64,000 nucleotides of DNA from Pseudalkalibacillus hwajinpoensis (lineage in GTDB: Bacteria; Bacillota; Bacilli; Bacillales; Guptibacillaceae), in the NCBI RefSeq assembly GCF_015234585.1, contig NZ_JADFCM010000008.1, forward strand, positions 248,001 to 312,000, written 5' to 3'. Shown piece by piece: positions 32,847 to 41,931 of this stretch. A model generated the notes under the pieces. That model searched no databases and was not told where the DNA came from. It saw only the letters and a program-made list of their open reading frames with translations. Numbering within the stretch: the stretch's first letter is position 1; the number at the start of each line of letters is the position of its first letter. A program made the translations under genes and the position numbers.

Positions 32847-34058
32847 ATGATCTCGATGCAATCATTTGAGATGAGTGAATTTCAGGAGCGGATTCAGCGC
32901 ACGAAGAGACGGATGGAAGCGGAAGGGCTTGAAGTGTTGTTGATCACTGATCCAGCAAATATGAATTATCTCTCTGGTTATGACGGTTGGTCCTTCTATG
33001 TTGATCAAATGGTCGTTGTCATCATTGATGAAGAGCATCCGCTCTGGATCGGCAGAAAAATGGATGCGAATGGTGCGAAAGCGACGACGTGGCTCTATCG
33101 TGAGAACATTATTTCCTATACGGATGACTATGTTCATTCAGACGTCAAGCATCCAATGGATTTTGTAGCAGATATCTTAAGGCAAATTGGTCAGGGTAAT
33201 CGCGTCATTGGTGTGGAGATGGGGGCTTATTATTTCTCAGCTCTCGCGTTCGAACATTTAAAAAAGGGGCTGCCGAATGCGGTTTGGAAAAATGCGACGC
33301 TGCTCGTCAATCATGTGAGGATGATCAAGTCAGATCAGGAAATTGCGTACATTCGCAATGCGGCAAGACTTGTTGAAGGTGGCATGACAAAGGCGATTCA
33401 GTCCATTGCAGAAGGGGTTCGAGAATGTGATGTGGTTGGTGATATATATCAAAGTTTGATTCGTGGTACGCCTGAGTTCGGCGGTGATTATCCTGCCATT
33501 GTGCCCATGCTCCCTTCTGGTGAAAACACATGTACACCGCATCTAACTTGGACCGATAAAAAGTACCGAGATAAAGATCTCGTTATTATTGAGCTGGCAG
33601 GCTGTTATAAACGATACCACTGTCCAATGGCTCGAACGGTATCGATCGGTCCTCAGGAGGATCGAGTGAATGACATCGCAAGTGTTGTCGTTGAAGGCTT
33701 GAATGAAGCTCTTGCATTTGCGAAGCCAGGCGTCACGTGCGAGGAAGTGGAGGAAGTTTGGCGCAGAACGATTGCGAAGTACGGTGTTATCAAGGATTCT
33801 CGGATTGGTTATTCCATGGGGCTGAATTATCCTCCAGATTGGGGTGAACATACGGCGAGCATCAGGCAGGGGGATCGAACAGTATTGAAGCCGAATATGG
33901 CTTTTCATATGATTCCAGGAATCTGGTATGACGATTTTGGTATTGAAATTAGTGAGTCTTTTTACGTCACTAATTCAGGCATTGAGGTGCTGGCAAACAT
34001 GCCGCGAAAACTAATTACCGCAACAAATCTTTTTGCGATGGATAATGATGCGGTGTAG
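32847..34058 (+). CDS. doeA: Ectoine hydrolase DoeA/EutD
   Basis: About 403 residues from ATG 32847 (GGGAGGGGGA upstream). Creatinase/aminopeptidase (M24, pita-bread) fold with the DoeA/EutD hallmarks: LITDPANMNYLSGYDGWSFYVDQ, IGVEMGAYYFSALAFE, RGTPEFGGDYPAIVPMLPSG, HLTWTDK, SRIGYSMGLNYPPDWGEHT, NMAFHMIPGIWYDDFGIEISE. The Asp metal ligands of metallo-M24 peptidases are replaced (IIELAGCYKRYHCPMARTV), as in creatinase-like enzymes. It hydrolyses the ectoine ring to N-acetyl-2,4-diaminobutyrate. First gene of the second transcription unit. Confidence 0.9.
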   Translation: MISMQSFEMSEFQERIQRTKRRMEAEGLEVLLITDPANMNYLSGYDGWSFYVDQMVVVIIDEEHPLWIGRKMDANGAKATTWLYRENIISYTDDYVHSDVKHPMDFVADILRQIGQGNRVIGVEMGAYYFSALAFEHLKKGLPNAVWKNATLLVNHVRMIKSDQEIAYIRNAARLVEGGMTKAIQSIAEGVRECDVVGDIYQSLIRGTPEFGGDYPAIVPMLPSGENTCTPHLTWTDKKYRDKDLVIIELAGCYKRYHCPMARTVSIGPQEDRVNDIASVVVEGLNEALAFAKPGVTCEEVEEVWRRTIAKYGVIKDSRIGYSMGLNYPPDWGEHTASIRQGDRTVLKPNMAFHMIPGIWYDDFGIEISESFYVTNSGIEVLANMPRKLITATNLFAMDNDAV

Positions 34059-34068
34059 GAGTGATGTG

Positions 34069-35040
34069 ATGATTCTTTTAACAGAGGAAGAGATTCGAAA
34101 GCATGTTGTTCTGAATGCGGAGACCATTCAAGTAGTGGAGGATGCGTTCACGAGTTTTGCTACAAAGCGAGTAGAGATGCCTCCGATTATGCGGATCGAT
34201 ATTCCTTCTTACAACGGAGAAGTTGATGTGAAATCAGCTTATGTGGAAGGACTAGATTATTTCGCGATCAAAGTATCAACGGGTTTTTTCGATAATTACA
34301 AACGAGGATTACCTAGTGGAAATGGTCTCATGATGCTTTTTCACTCACAAACAGGAAAGCCTGAGGCGCTCCTTCTCGATAATGGTTATTTAACGGATAT
34401 TCGAACTGCAGCAGCAGGGGCAGTGGCGGCGAAGCATCTTTCAAGAGAAGACGCACGAACGGCAGGAGTTATTGGATCAGGAAGTCAGGCGCGCTATCAG
34501 CTTGAGGCGATTTCGCGCGTACGTCAAATTGAAAGAGTACTAGTGTATGGGCGGAAGGAAGATAACGTTGCGCGCTATATGAAAGACATGGAGGCTGGGC
34601 TTGGGATAAAGGTTGAGGCAGCGAGCGCGGAAGACGTTGTACGGAATAGCGATATTGTTGTGACAACCACCCCTGCGACAACCCCGATTATCAAAGAGGA
34701 ATGGCTGCACAGCGGCCTTCATATTACCGCGATGGGATCAGATGCCCAAGTGAAGCAGGAGCTTGAAGCGGGAGTTCTAGAAAGAGCGGACCTTCTTGTA
34801 TGTGATGTGAAAAATCAATCTCGTAAACTAGGAGAAATTCACCATGCGGTTGATCAGGAACAAATGATGAAGAAGGCAGTGGAAATTGGTGAGATTACGG
34901 CGGGGCGTATGAAAGGCAGAGTGACTAACGAGCAAGTAACGGTATGCGATTTAACTGGAACGGGTGTCCAGGACACAGCGATCGCTCTGTATACGTACAA
35001 CTTGCTTAAGGAAAAGAAAGCATGGGCATCCATTCACTAG
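34069..35040 (+). CDS. eutC: EutC, ornithine cyclodeaminase-like hydroxyectoine-utilisation protein
   Basis: 323 residues from ATG 34069, seven bases after TAGGAG. Ornithine cyclodeaminase/mu-crystallin family: PPIMRIDIPSYNGEVDVKSAYV, FAIKVSTGFFDNYKRGLPSGNGLMMLF, LLLDNGYLTDIRTAAAGAVAAKHL, NAD-binding AGVIGSGSQARYQLEAI. These segments match the EutC subgroup well. With EutB it is proposed to convert hydroxyectoine-derived intermediates into the ectoine pathway. Eleven bases separate it from doeA, so the two are co-transcribed. Confidence 0.88.
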   Translation: MILLTEEEIRKHVVLNAETIQVVEDAFTSFATKRVEMPPIMRIDIPSYNGEVDVKSAYVEGLDYFAIKVSTGFFDNYKRGLPSGNGLMMLFHSQTGKPEALLLDNGYLTDIRTAAAGAVAAKHLSREDARTAGVIGSGSQARYQLEAISRVRQIERVLVYGRKEDNVARYMKDMEAGLGIKVEAASAEDVVRNSDIVVTTTPATTPIIKEEWLHSGLHITAMGSDAQVKQELEAGVLERADLLVCDVKNQSRKLGEIHHAVDQEQMMKKAVEIGEITAGRMKGRVTNEQVTVCDLTGTGVQDTAIALYTYNLLKEKKAWASIH

Positions 35041-35062
35041 TTAGAAAAAGGAGATGACGAAG

Positions 35063-36256
35063 ATGAAGAAAACAAACAATGGAACAAAAGCGGTATGGGC
35101 AGGGGAAAAGGATTATCTTGTACATGGGGCCACTCAGGTTCCGGTCGTTCTTAGTGTAGCTTATGGGTATGACGATATGGACGAATGGTATGAAGTGGCG
35201 GTTGGAAACAAGAAGGGACATATTTACGGACGAAATACGAATCCAACTGTTCAGGCTTTTGAAGACAAAGTGAAAGCTCTTGAAGGGGCTGAGTCAGCTA
35301 CTAGCTTCTCGACGGGAATGGCCGCTATCAGCAATACACTCTCGACTTTTCTTTTGCCTGGCGACCGTATTGTATCCATTAAGGATACTTATGGAGGTAC
35401 GAATAAAATCTTCACCGAGTTTTTGCCAAGGTTAAACATCGAAGTGGTGTTATGTGAAACAGGAGATCACGAGATGATTGAGGAGGAAGTGGCAAAGGGA
35501 TGTAAGATTCTCTATCTCGAGACACCAACAAATCCAACGGTAAAAATTACGGACATCAAGCGCATGGCGAAAGCAGGTCACGATGTTGGTGCACTTGTCG
35601 TTGTAGATAATACGTTCGCTACGCCAATTAATCAAAATCCGCTGGAGCTCGGTGTTGACCTCGTTCTTCATAGTGCAACGAAGTTTCTCGGTGGCCACGC
35701 CGATGCACTTGGGGGCGTCATTTGTGGAAGAAAAGAACTGATCGAGAAAATCTACCACTACCGAGAAATCAATGGAGCGACAATGGATCCGATGGCCGCG
35801 TATCTCCTTTTAAGAGGTATGAAAACATTGCATCTAAGGGTGAAGAAACAGTGTGAAAACGCAATGAAGGTTGCGAGATATCTCCAAACTCAGGAGCTTG
35901 TAGAAGCTGTTTTTTACCCGGGGCTTGAAACGCACCCAGGCCATGAGATTGCAAAGAAACAGATGAAGGATTTCGGAGGAATGTTCAGCTTCTCTGTGAA
36001 AGGCGGGGTTGAAACGATGCGTCAGTTACTTCCGAAACTAAAATATGCCAACCGAGCGGCGAATCTCGGGGCGGTGGAAACGACAGTAGGACCTTCTCGT
36101 ACAACGAGCCATGTTGAATGTACGCCAGAAGAGCGGGCACTCATGGGTATTCCAGAAGGTCTCGTCAGATATTCAGCGGGAATTGAGGATGTTGAGGATT
36201 TGATTGCTGATCTTGAACAGGCGTTCCAATCCGTATCCAGCGAGGCGAAGGTGTAG
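35063..36256 (+). CDS. Cys/Met-metabolism PLP-dependent enzyme (cystathionine gamma-synthase family)
   Basis: About 397 residues from ATG 35063, nine bases after AAGGAG. Fold type I PLP enzyme: YGRNTNPTVQAFEDKVKALEG, STGMAAIS, LETPTNPT, VVVDNTFATPINQNPLELG, the Schiff-base Lys in LHSATKFLGGHADALGG, and RYSAGIEDVEDLIADLEQAF at the C terminus. The family performs beta/gamma elimination or replacement on homoserine esters and cysteine derivatives. In the ectoine cluster it occupies the place of the class III transaminase DoeD, and it might act on diaminobutyrate (gamma-elimination of ammonia) or on homoserine-derived metabolites. Confidence 0.85.
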   Translation: MKKTNNGTKAVWAGEKDYLVHGATQVPVVLSVAYGYDDMDEWYEVAVGNKKGHIYGRNTNPTVQAFEDKVKALEGAESATSFSTGMAAISNTLSTFLLPGDRIVSIKDTYGGTNKIFTEFLPRLNIEVVLCETGDHEMIEEEVAKGCKILYLETPTNPTVKITDIKRMAKAGHDVGALVVVDNTFATPINQNPLELGVDLVLHSATKFLGGHADALGGVICGRKELIEKIYHYREINGATMDPMAAYLLLRGMKTLHLRVKKQCENAMKVARYLQTQELVEAVFYPGLETHPGHEIAKKQMKDFGGMFSFSVKGGVETMRQLLPKLKYANRAANLGAVETTVGPSRTTSHVECTPEERALMGIPEGLVRYSAGIEDVEDLIADLEQAFQSVSSEAKV

Positions 36257-36280
36257 ACAGAAGGCAAAGGAGGGACGGTC

Positions 36281-37474
36281 ATGGCGCCGAAGCATACGGA
36301 AATGGAGCGAGCGGAGGCGATGAAGGAGGAGTTAGTTAGATTCCGGCGAACGCTTCATGCGCATCCTGAACTGAGCTTTCAAGAGAGGCAAACGGCTGAA
36401 TTCGTTGCTACGACTTTACGAGAAATAGGTGTGCCTCATATTCACGCGTGTGGGGGGCATGGAGTGGTTGGAACAATTAGTGGAGGAACAGGCCCAACCA
36501 TTGCCATTAGAGCGGACATAGATGCCCTCCCCATTCAAGAATCAGGTACTCACAACTATCGGTCGAAGTACGATGGCGTGATGCACGCCTGTGGTCATGA
36601 TGCCCACACGGCGATGCTACTTGGCGTTGCAAAGCTGCTTGTTGAGGATCTGCGTAATGGAATTCTTCAAGGTACGGTGAAGCTCATTTTCCAACCTGCT
36701 GAAGAAGCAACGGATGAGAGCGGCCTTTCAGGTGCTTCTTATATGATTTTGGATGGGGTGTTAGACGACGTGGAAGCAGCTGTTGCCCTTCATGTATGTC
36801 CATGGCAGCCGGTAGGTGTTATTCAAGTAAATGATGGAGAAAGCATGGCGAATGTCGATATATTTGAAGGAGTGATAACTGGCTCAGGAGGTCATGGGGG
36901 ATATCCGCATATGGGATCGGATCCGATCTGGATATTATCTTCTGTGCTTCCAGCGCTCTATAGCATTGTGAATCGTCGCATTTCGCCCCTTGAGACAGCA
37001 GTGGCAAGCATTGGTGAGATTCACGCTGGCAGTGCTAGCAACGTTATTCCAGATGAAGTTAGGATAGTTGGAACATTTCGGTCTTATTCTTCAGAAGCGA
37101 GAGAGAAATTAACCATAGAGCTTGAAAAAGCATTTAAGATAGCGGAGGCACTTGATGGGACATATGAGTTTCATGTTGAGCATGGCGAGCCGGCTCTCAG
37201 AAATTCACCGCGCGTGAATCGCATCATTGAAAAGGTTGCGACTGAGTTAGATCCAGAAATGGAAATTGCGCGCGGACCATTTGGCCTGGGCGGTGAAGAT
37301 TTTGCCTATATGGCAGAGCGAGTGCCGGCAGCGATGTTTTTCCTTGGTAGTGCAATAAGAGACGGGATTAGTAGAGAGCTTCATACACCTATATTTGATA
37401 TTGATGAACGATGTCTTCCGATTGGAACAGCGATTCTAACGAAAACAGCGCACGAAATGCTTCAAACAATCTAA
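36281..37474 (+). CDS. M20-family amidohydrolase, candidate N-acetyl-diaminobutyrate deacetylase
   Basis: 397 residues after AAAGGAGG. M20D (IAL-resistant-like / hippurate hydrolase) amidohydrolase: HAHPELSFQERQT, RADIDALPIQE, GVMHACGHDAHTAMLLG, LIFQPAEEATDESGLSGA, and FGLGGEDFAYMAERVPAAMFFLG. Metal ligands Cys-Gly-His, the Glu-Glu pair and the C-terminal His are in place. In this locus its likely job is to deacetylate N-acetyl-2,4-diaminobutyrate made by DoeA, the step done by DoeB/EutE (a different, aspartoacylase-like family) in proteobacteria. That assignment is inferred from context. Confidence 0.85.
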   Translation: MAPKHTEMERAEAMKEELVRFRRTLHAHPELSFQERQTAEFVATTLREIGVPHIHACGGHGVVGTISGGTGPTIAIRADIDALPIQESGTHNYRSKYDGVMHACGHDAHTAMLLGVAKLLVEDLRNGILQGTVKLIFQPAEEATDESGLSGASYMILDGVLDDVEAAVALHVCPWQPVGVIQVNDGESMANVDIFEGVITGSGGHGGYPHMGSDPIWILSSVLPALYSIVNRRISPLETAVASIGEIHAGSASNVIPDEVRIVGTFRSYSSEAREKLTIELEKAFKIAEALDGTYEFHVEHGEPALRNSPRVNRIIEKVATELDPEMEIARGPFGLGGEDFAYMAERVPAAMFFLGSAIRDGISRELHTPIFDIDERCLPIGTAILTKTAHEMLQTI

Positions 37475-37489
37475 ACGGAGGTGTCACAA

Positions 37490-38542
37490 GTGGCGCATCG
37501 CATCGCCTTCATAGGCTTTGGGGGAGTTGGTCAGGGACTCGCCGACATTATTCAAAATCAAGGTAATGAACTTGTTGAAAAAGAAGGGCTGGAGCTTAAA
37601 GTAGTCGCCATCTCGGATATGATGAAAGGTTCTCTTTAGCATCCAGAAGGTCTTGATCTCAAATTAGTTAAGGAAACGTTGAATTCCACAGGATTGCTTC
37701 AGTCTTATCCTAACGAACCTGGACTTATTAGAGGGCTTGATAGTATGCAAACGATCAAGCAGTCAAATGCGGATACGATTGTCGAAGTAACGTTTACGGA
37801 TGTGAGGACAGGGCAGCCTGCGATTGATCACTGTAAGGCAGCATTTCAAGCAAGAAAAAATGTCGTTACAACAAATAAAGGACCTATTGCACTAGCGTAT
37901 CGAGAACTGAGTCAGCTTGCGAAGAACAACGGAGTGTTTTTTGGATTTGAAGGAACCGTTATGAGTGGAACTCCAGCTCTCCGAATGCCCCTTACGACGC
38001 TCGCTGGAAATGATATTTCCGAGATAAGAGGGATATTTAACGGGACATCCAATTATATGTTAACTCGAATGGAAGAAGGTTTATCGTTTCAAGATGCATT
38101 AAAAGAAGCGCAGAATCTTGGATTCGCTGAAGCTGATCCAACGAACGATATTGAAGGATATGACGTTAGATATAAGACTGTTATTCTAGCAAATTATGTG
38201 ATGGGCGCATCTTTGGCAGTGGAGGAGGTAGCCTGCAAAGGTATAAGTCATTTAACGAATCAGGATATCGTGGATGCAAAGCGAGACGGGGAACGGTGGA
38301 AGCTGTTAGGAACGCTAAAGAAAGGAAAGAATGGCGTCACTGCAACCGTAGGACCAGAACGGCTACCGCTTACTGATCCTCTTGCTACGATTAGTGGTGC
38401 AACGAACGCGATTACGTATGAATGCAGTCTTGCTGGGCCGATTACTTTATCAGGGGCAGGAGCTGGAATTAAAGAAACGGGCTTCTCGCTATTAATCGAT
38501 TTAATTCACTTTCATCGGGAGAAAAAAGCGGTCACTACCTAA
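37490..38542 (+). pseudogene. Homoserine dehydrogenase with in-frame amber codon
   Basis: From GTG 37490 (GGAGGTG ten bases upstream) the frame encodes AHRIAFIGFGGVGQGLADII, the NAD(P) Rossmann motif, and reaches TAG at 37637-37639 (codon 50) in the context MKGSL-stop-HPEGLDL. The same frame then continues open for 300 codons with all the hallmarks of homoserine dehydrogenase: FEGTVMSGTPAL, IRGIFNGTSNYMLTRME, GFAEADPTNDIEGYD and the catalytic Lys in YKTVILANY. One base change from TAT or TAC would give TAG. The downstream part is undegraded, so the lesion is recent, a sequencing error, or suppressed. The enzyme would reduce aspartate semialdehyde to homoserine. Confidence 0.85.
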
Positions 38543-38556
38543 TGGGAAGGATGGAT

Positions 38557-40014
38557 GTGAGGATGACGACGCAAACGGCTGTTCAGGGCATGTATCTTGC
38601 AGGGAAATGGACGACGAGAGAGGCAAAGATTGAAGTGTTGGATCCGCATGATCAATCTCTTATTTGCAGTGTTCCTTCTGCATCTGCTGAAGATATGCAT
38701 CATGCCATTAACGAAGCGAAAATAGGAATGAAAATCGCTGCTGAGCTTCCAGTTCATAAGCGAATGACGATCCTTCACAGAGCTGCTGAGTATGTTGATG
38801 AGAATCGAACACGTTTTGCTAGAACCATTGCAATGGAAGGTAGTAAAACGATCAGAGAAGCAAGAGGAGAGGTTCAGCGTTGTATTGAAACGTTGAGATT
38901 ATCAGCTGAAGAGGCAAGGCGAATTAACGGGGAAACGATCCCATTTGATCAGCGTCCCGGCAGTGAAGATCGACTTGGTTACTATTTTCGCTTTCCCGTT
39001 GGCATTATCGGAGCCATCACGCCGTTTAATGATCCTCTAAATCTTGTGGCGCATAAGATCGGACCAGCTATTGCAGCGGGCAATGCGATCATCGTGAAAC
39101 CTGCTACAGTGACTCCGCTTAGCGCGCTTCTTCTAGCGGAAGCATTCGACAATGCTGATCTTCCACACGGAGTACTCTCTGTCATTACCGGAAGAGGGAG
39201 TGAGATTGGAAACGTGCTTGTGACACATCCTGACGTTCGTATGATTTCATTTACCGGTGGCCTAGAAACAGGTGAACAGATTACACACCAAGCAGGTTTA
39301 AAGAAAATCAGCATGGAGCTAGGCTCGAATTCCCCGGTAATCGTATTGAATGATGCGGACCTCGAACATGCTGTAAAGGCAACCGTATCAGGCTCGTTTT
39401 CGGCAGCTGGGCAAAATTGCATCGGCGTTCAACGCGTGTATATTCAAGAAGGAATCTATGACGTTTTTGAAGAACTGTTTGTTAAAGAGACGGTGGCTCT
39501 GTCTGTTGGTGATAAAATGCTTGAAACGACTGACATGGGGCCGATGATTAATGAAAAAGAAGCGATAAGAGTGGAAGCGTGGGTAGGTGAGGCACTGGAG
39601 CAAGGGGCGAATCTCCTTACTGGCGGTGTGAGAGAGGGGGCTTATTATACACCAACTGTCCTTACGCACGTTCCTCAGGATTGTATGATTGCCAAGCAGG
39701 AAATTTTCGGACCTGCTGTTCTTCTTTACCCTGTCAGTGATTTGGATGAAGCCATTGATCTAGCAAATGGTGTGAACTATGGATTACACGGGGGGATTTT
39801 TACTGAAAATCTCGAAAAAGCCTTTGAAGCCATAACCCGACTGCAAGTAGGTGGGCTAATGATTAATGATAGCTCAGATTATCGAATTGATGGAATGCCC
39901 TTCGGTGGGATTAAAGGTTCAGGAATCGGGCGAGAAGGTGTGAAGAGCTCCATTCTTGAAATGACAGAGCCACGAGTCGTTAGTTTTAAGCTGAAACATC
40001 GAATGAAAGCTTAA
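38557..40014 (+). CDS. Aldehyde dehydrogenase, candidate aspartate-semialdehyde dehydrogenase (DoeC role)
   Basis: About 485 residues. In-frame starts are ATG 38542 (overlapping the upstream stop), GTG 38557 (best spacing after GGGAAGG) and ATG 38563. NAD(P)+-dependent ALDH: FPVGIIGAITPFNDPLNLVAHK, ISFTGGLETGEQI, catalytic Glu in MELGSNSPVIVLND, catalytic Cys in GQNCIGVQRVYI, EIFGPAVLLYPV. In Halomonas ectoine catabolism an ALDH (DoeC) oxidises aspartate semialdehyde to aspartate; this gene most likely does the same. It is translationally coupled to the homoserine dehydrogenase gene. Confidence 0.85.
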   Translation: MRMTTQTAVQGMYLAGKWTTREAKIEVLDPHDQSLICSVPSASAEDMHHAINEAKIGMKIAAELPVHKRMTILHRAAEYVDENRTRFARTIAMEGSKTIREARGEVQRCIETLRLSAEEARRINGETIPFDQRPGSEDRLGYYFRFPVGIIGAITPFNDPLNLVAHKIGPAIAAGNAIIVKPATVTPLSALLLAEAFDNADLPHGVLSVITGRGSEIGNVLVTHPDVRMISFTGGLETGEQITHQAGLKKISMELGSNSPVIVLNDADLEHAVKATVSGSFSAAGQNCIGVQRVYIQEGIYDVFEELFVKETVALSVGDKMLETTDMGPMINEKEAIRVEAWVGEALEQGANLLTGGVREGAYYTPTVLTHVPQDCMIAKQEIFGPAVLLYPVSDLDEAIDLANGVNYGLHGGIFTENLEKAFEAITRLQVGGLMINDSSDYRIDGMPFGGIKGSGIGREGVKSSILEMTEPRVVSFKLKHRMKA

Positions 40015-40024
40015 GTAACTTCAG

Positions 40025-40050
40025 TCAGGGAAGGGGGGATCCTTCTCTGA
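40025..40050 (+). terminator. Possible terminator or processing stem before the BCCT gene
   Basis: 9-bp stem TCAGGGAAG with CTTCTCTGA and a loop of G-rich sequence; only a weak T run follows. It may separate or attenuate the transporter gene. Confidence 0.45.
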
Positions 40051-40202
40051 CGGTTTAGAAAATTTTCTGTGCTTAATGGGCAGTTCCCCACTAATTGACC
40101 GACTTCATTTCAAGTGATTTTGGAAGCGGGGTACTACCCTTTAAGGATAGAATACGAAGAATGATACAGACCACACGTCCATTTAATGAAGGGGAGAAGC
40201 AT

Positions 40203-41771
40203 ATGAGTTCGAATTACAGAAATCCAGTTTTCTGGGTATCCGCGCTCGTCATTACACTGGTTGTCGTTTGGGGAGCTGCTGCTCCAGCTGGATTTGCGAA
40301 AATTGCAGGTTCGGTTTTTAATTTTACGACGAATGCATTTGGCTGGTTGTACTTAATCGCGGTCATGTTCTTCGTCGTATTTTGTTTATACTTAGCTCTA
40401 AGTAAGTATGGGAAAGTTCGTCTTGGTAAAGAAGACGAACGTCCAAAATATGCCTATTTCACTTGGATCGGCATGCTCTTTAGCGCTGGATTTGGCGTTG
40501 GACTTGTTTTCTGGGGAGTGGCAGAACCGATGACTCATTTCGGTACCCCTCCAACTGGTCTGGGAGTTGAAGGCGGGACAGAAGAGGCTGCTCGGACAGC
40601 GATGCGCTATTCTTTCTTTCATTGGGGCATTCATCAATGGTCGGTTTTTACCGTTGTTGGTCTTGTGATGGCATACTTTCAATATAAAAAAGATCGCGGA
40701 GCACTTATAAGCTCAACGATCACTGTGAAAACGCCGAAGAAAAAGGCGAGCTGGAAAACAATCGTGAATACGCTTGCTGTTATTGCGACCGTTATGGGTG
40801 TTGCGACATCTCTTGGGATGGGAATTCTGCAAATTAACGGCGGTTTAAATTATATGTATGACCTGCCGCAGAATGCAGGTGTTCAACTGATCATAACCGG
40901 CATTCTTCTTGTGCTCTATCTCTTTTCATCGACAACAGGACTTGATAGAGGGATTAAATACTTAAGCAACCTGAACCTGGGGCTTGCTCTGGCACTCATG
41001 CTATTTGTACTTATACTTGGACCAACCGTCTTTATTTTTGAGAGCTTTACCGTTGCGATTGGTGATTACATCCAAAACTTTGTTGAGATGAGTTTCTATA
41101 TGACACCTTACCAGGGTGGATCATGGGTCAAAGATTGGACCATATTCTACTGGGCATGGGTGATCGCATGGTCGCCTTTTATCGGTTCCTTTGTTGCGCG
41201 AATCTCAAGAGGTAGAACCATTCGCGAGTTAATTTTCGGAGTGCTGATCGTACCTCCATTTATCGCGATGGTTTGGATCGCTGTTTTCGGAGGAGCTGCC
41301 TTGAACATGGATCTATTCGGCGGTACGGCTATTACCGCTGCTGTTAGTAACGATGTCACGAGTGCGCTATTCGTTACGCTAGAACAGTTTCCGTTAACAA
41401 CCGTTTTGTCAGGTCTTTCGATTTTCTTAATCGCTGTCTTTTTGGTTACATCTGCTGACTCGGCAACCTTCGTATTAGGGATGATGACATCGAAAGGAAG
41501 CATGAACCCGTCGATGGCGTCGAAGATCGTCTGGGGAACACTTATTGCTGCTATATCTGTCGTGCTCATTATTAGCAGTGGTCTTCAAGGGCTCCAAACC
41601 GCTTCACTCATCTCAGCTCTACCATTTACCTTTATCATGATTCTAATGTGTAGAGCGCTATTTATTTCCCTTAGAAGGGACCATAAGGAAAAGGTAAAGG
41701 AAAAGGAACGCTCTCTGATCGAAACGACTTCTGCACAAATTGCTGCTTCCAAGCAGGAAGACGATCATTAA
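40203..41771 (+). CDS. BCCT-family osmolyte transporter, candidate ectoine importer
   Basis: 522 residues from ATG 40203 after GGGGAG; an earlier in-frame ATG at 40095 adds a non-family leader. Twelve helices expected; the BCCT signature is FYWAWVIAWSPFIGSFVARI and RGRTIRELI, with FGVGLVFWGVAEPMTHF in helix 3 and TSADSATFVLGMMTS near helix 10. Sodium- or proton-coupled uptake of betaine, choline or ectoine. Position directly after the ectoine catabolic genes suggests uptake of ectoines as nutrients. The short C-terminal tail (KEKVKEKERSLIETTS) lacks a long osmosensing extension. Confidence 0.85.
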   Translation: MSSNYRNPVFWVSALVITLVVVWGAAAPAGFAKIAGSVFNFTTNAFGWLYLIAVMFFVVFCLYLALSKYGKVRLGKEDERPKYAYFTWIGMLFSAGFGVGLVFWGVAEPMTHFGTPPTGLGVEGGTEEAARTAMRYSFFHWGIHQWSVFTVVGLVMAYFQYKKDRGALISSTITVKTPKKKASWKTIVNTLAVIATVMGVATSLGMGILQINGGLNYMYDLPQNAGVQLIITGILLVLYLFSSTTGLDRGIKYLSNLNLGLALALMLFVLILGPTVFIFESFTVAIGDYIQNFVEMSFYMTPYQGGSWVKDWTIFYWAWVIAWSPFIGSFVARISRGRTIRELIFGVLIVPPFIAMVWIAVFGGAALNMDLFGGTAITAAVSNDVTSALFVTLEQFPLTTVLSGLSIFLIAVFLVTSADSATFVLGMMTSKGSMNPSMASKIVWGTLIAAISVVLIISSGLQGLQTASLISALPFTFIMILMCRALFISLRRDHKEKVKEKERSLIETTSAQIAASKQEDDH

Positions 41772-41885
41772 GACTTCCTAAGCTCTAGTCTAGTAAAATA
41801 GTACAAAATTCGACCTCTTTTATTAGAATCTTCTAAACTATTGTTTAAATATCGTAAAAATCGGTTAAACTGTAATTAATCGCAT

Positions 41886-41908
41886 AGAAAACGTTAACAC
41901 GTTTCTAT
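41886..41908. promoter_or_regulatory. CRE-like inverted repeat upstream of the IDEAL gene
   Basis: AGAAAACGTTAACA (41886-41899) fits the catabolite-responsive consensus except for its first base. It is part of a larger palindrome, TAGAAAACG-TTAACA-CGTTTCTA, just before the SD. Confidence 0.45.
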
Positions 41909-41931
41909 AAATATGAATGGAGGATTGGATG

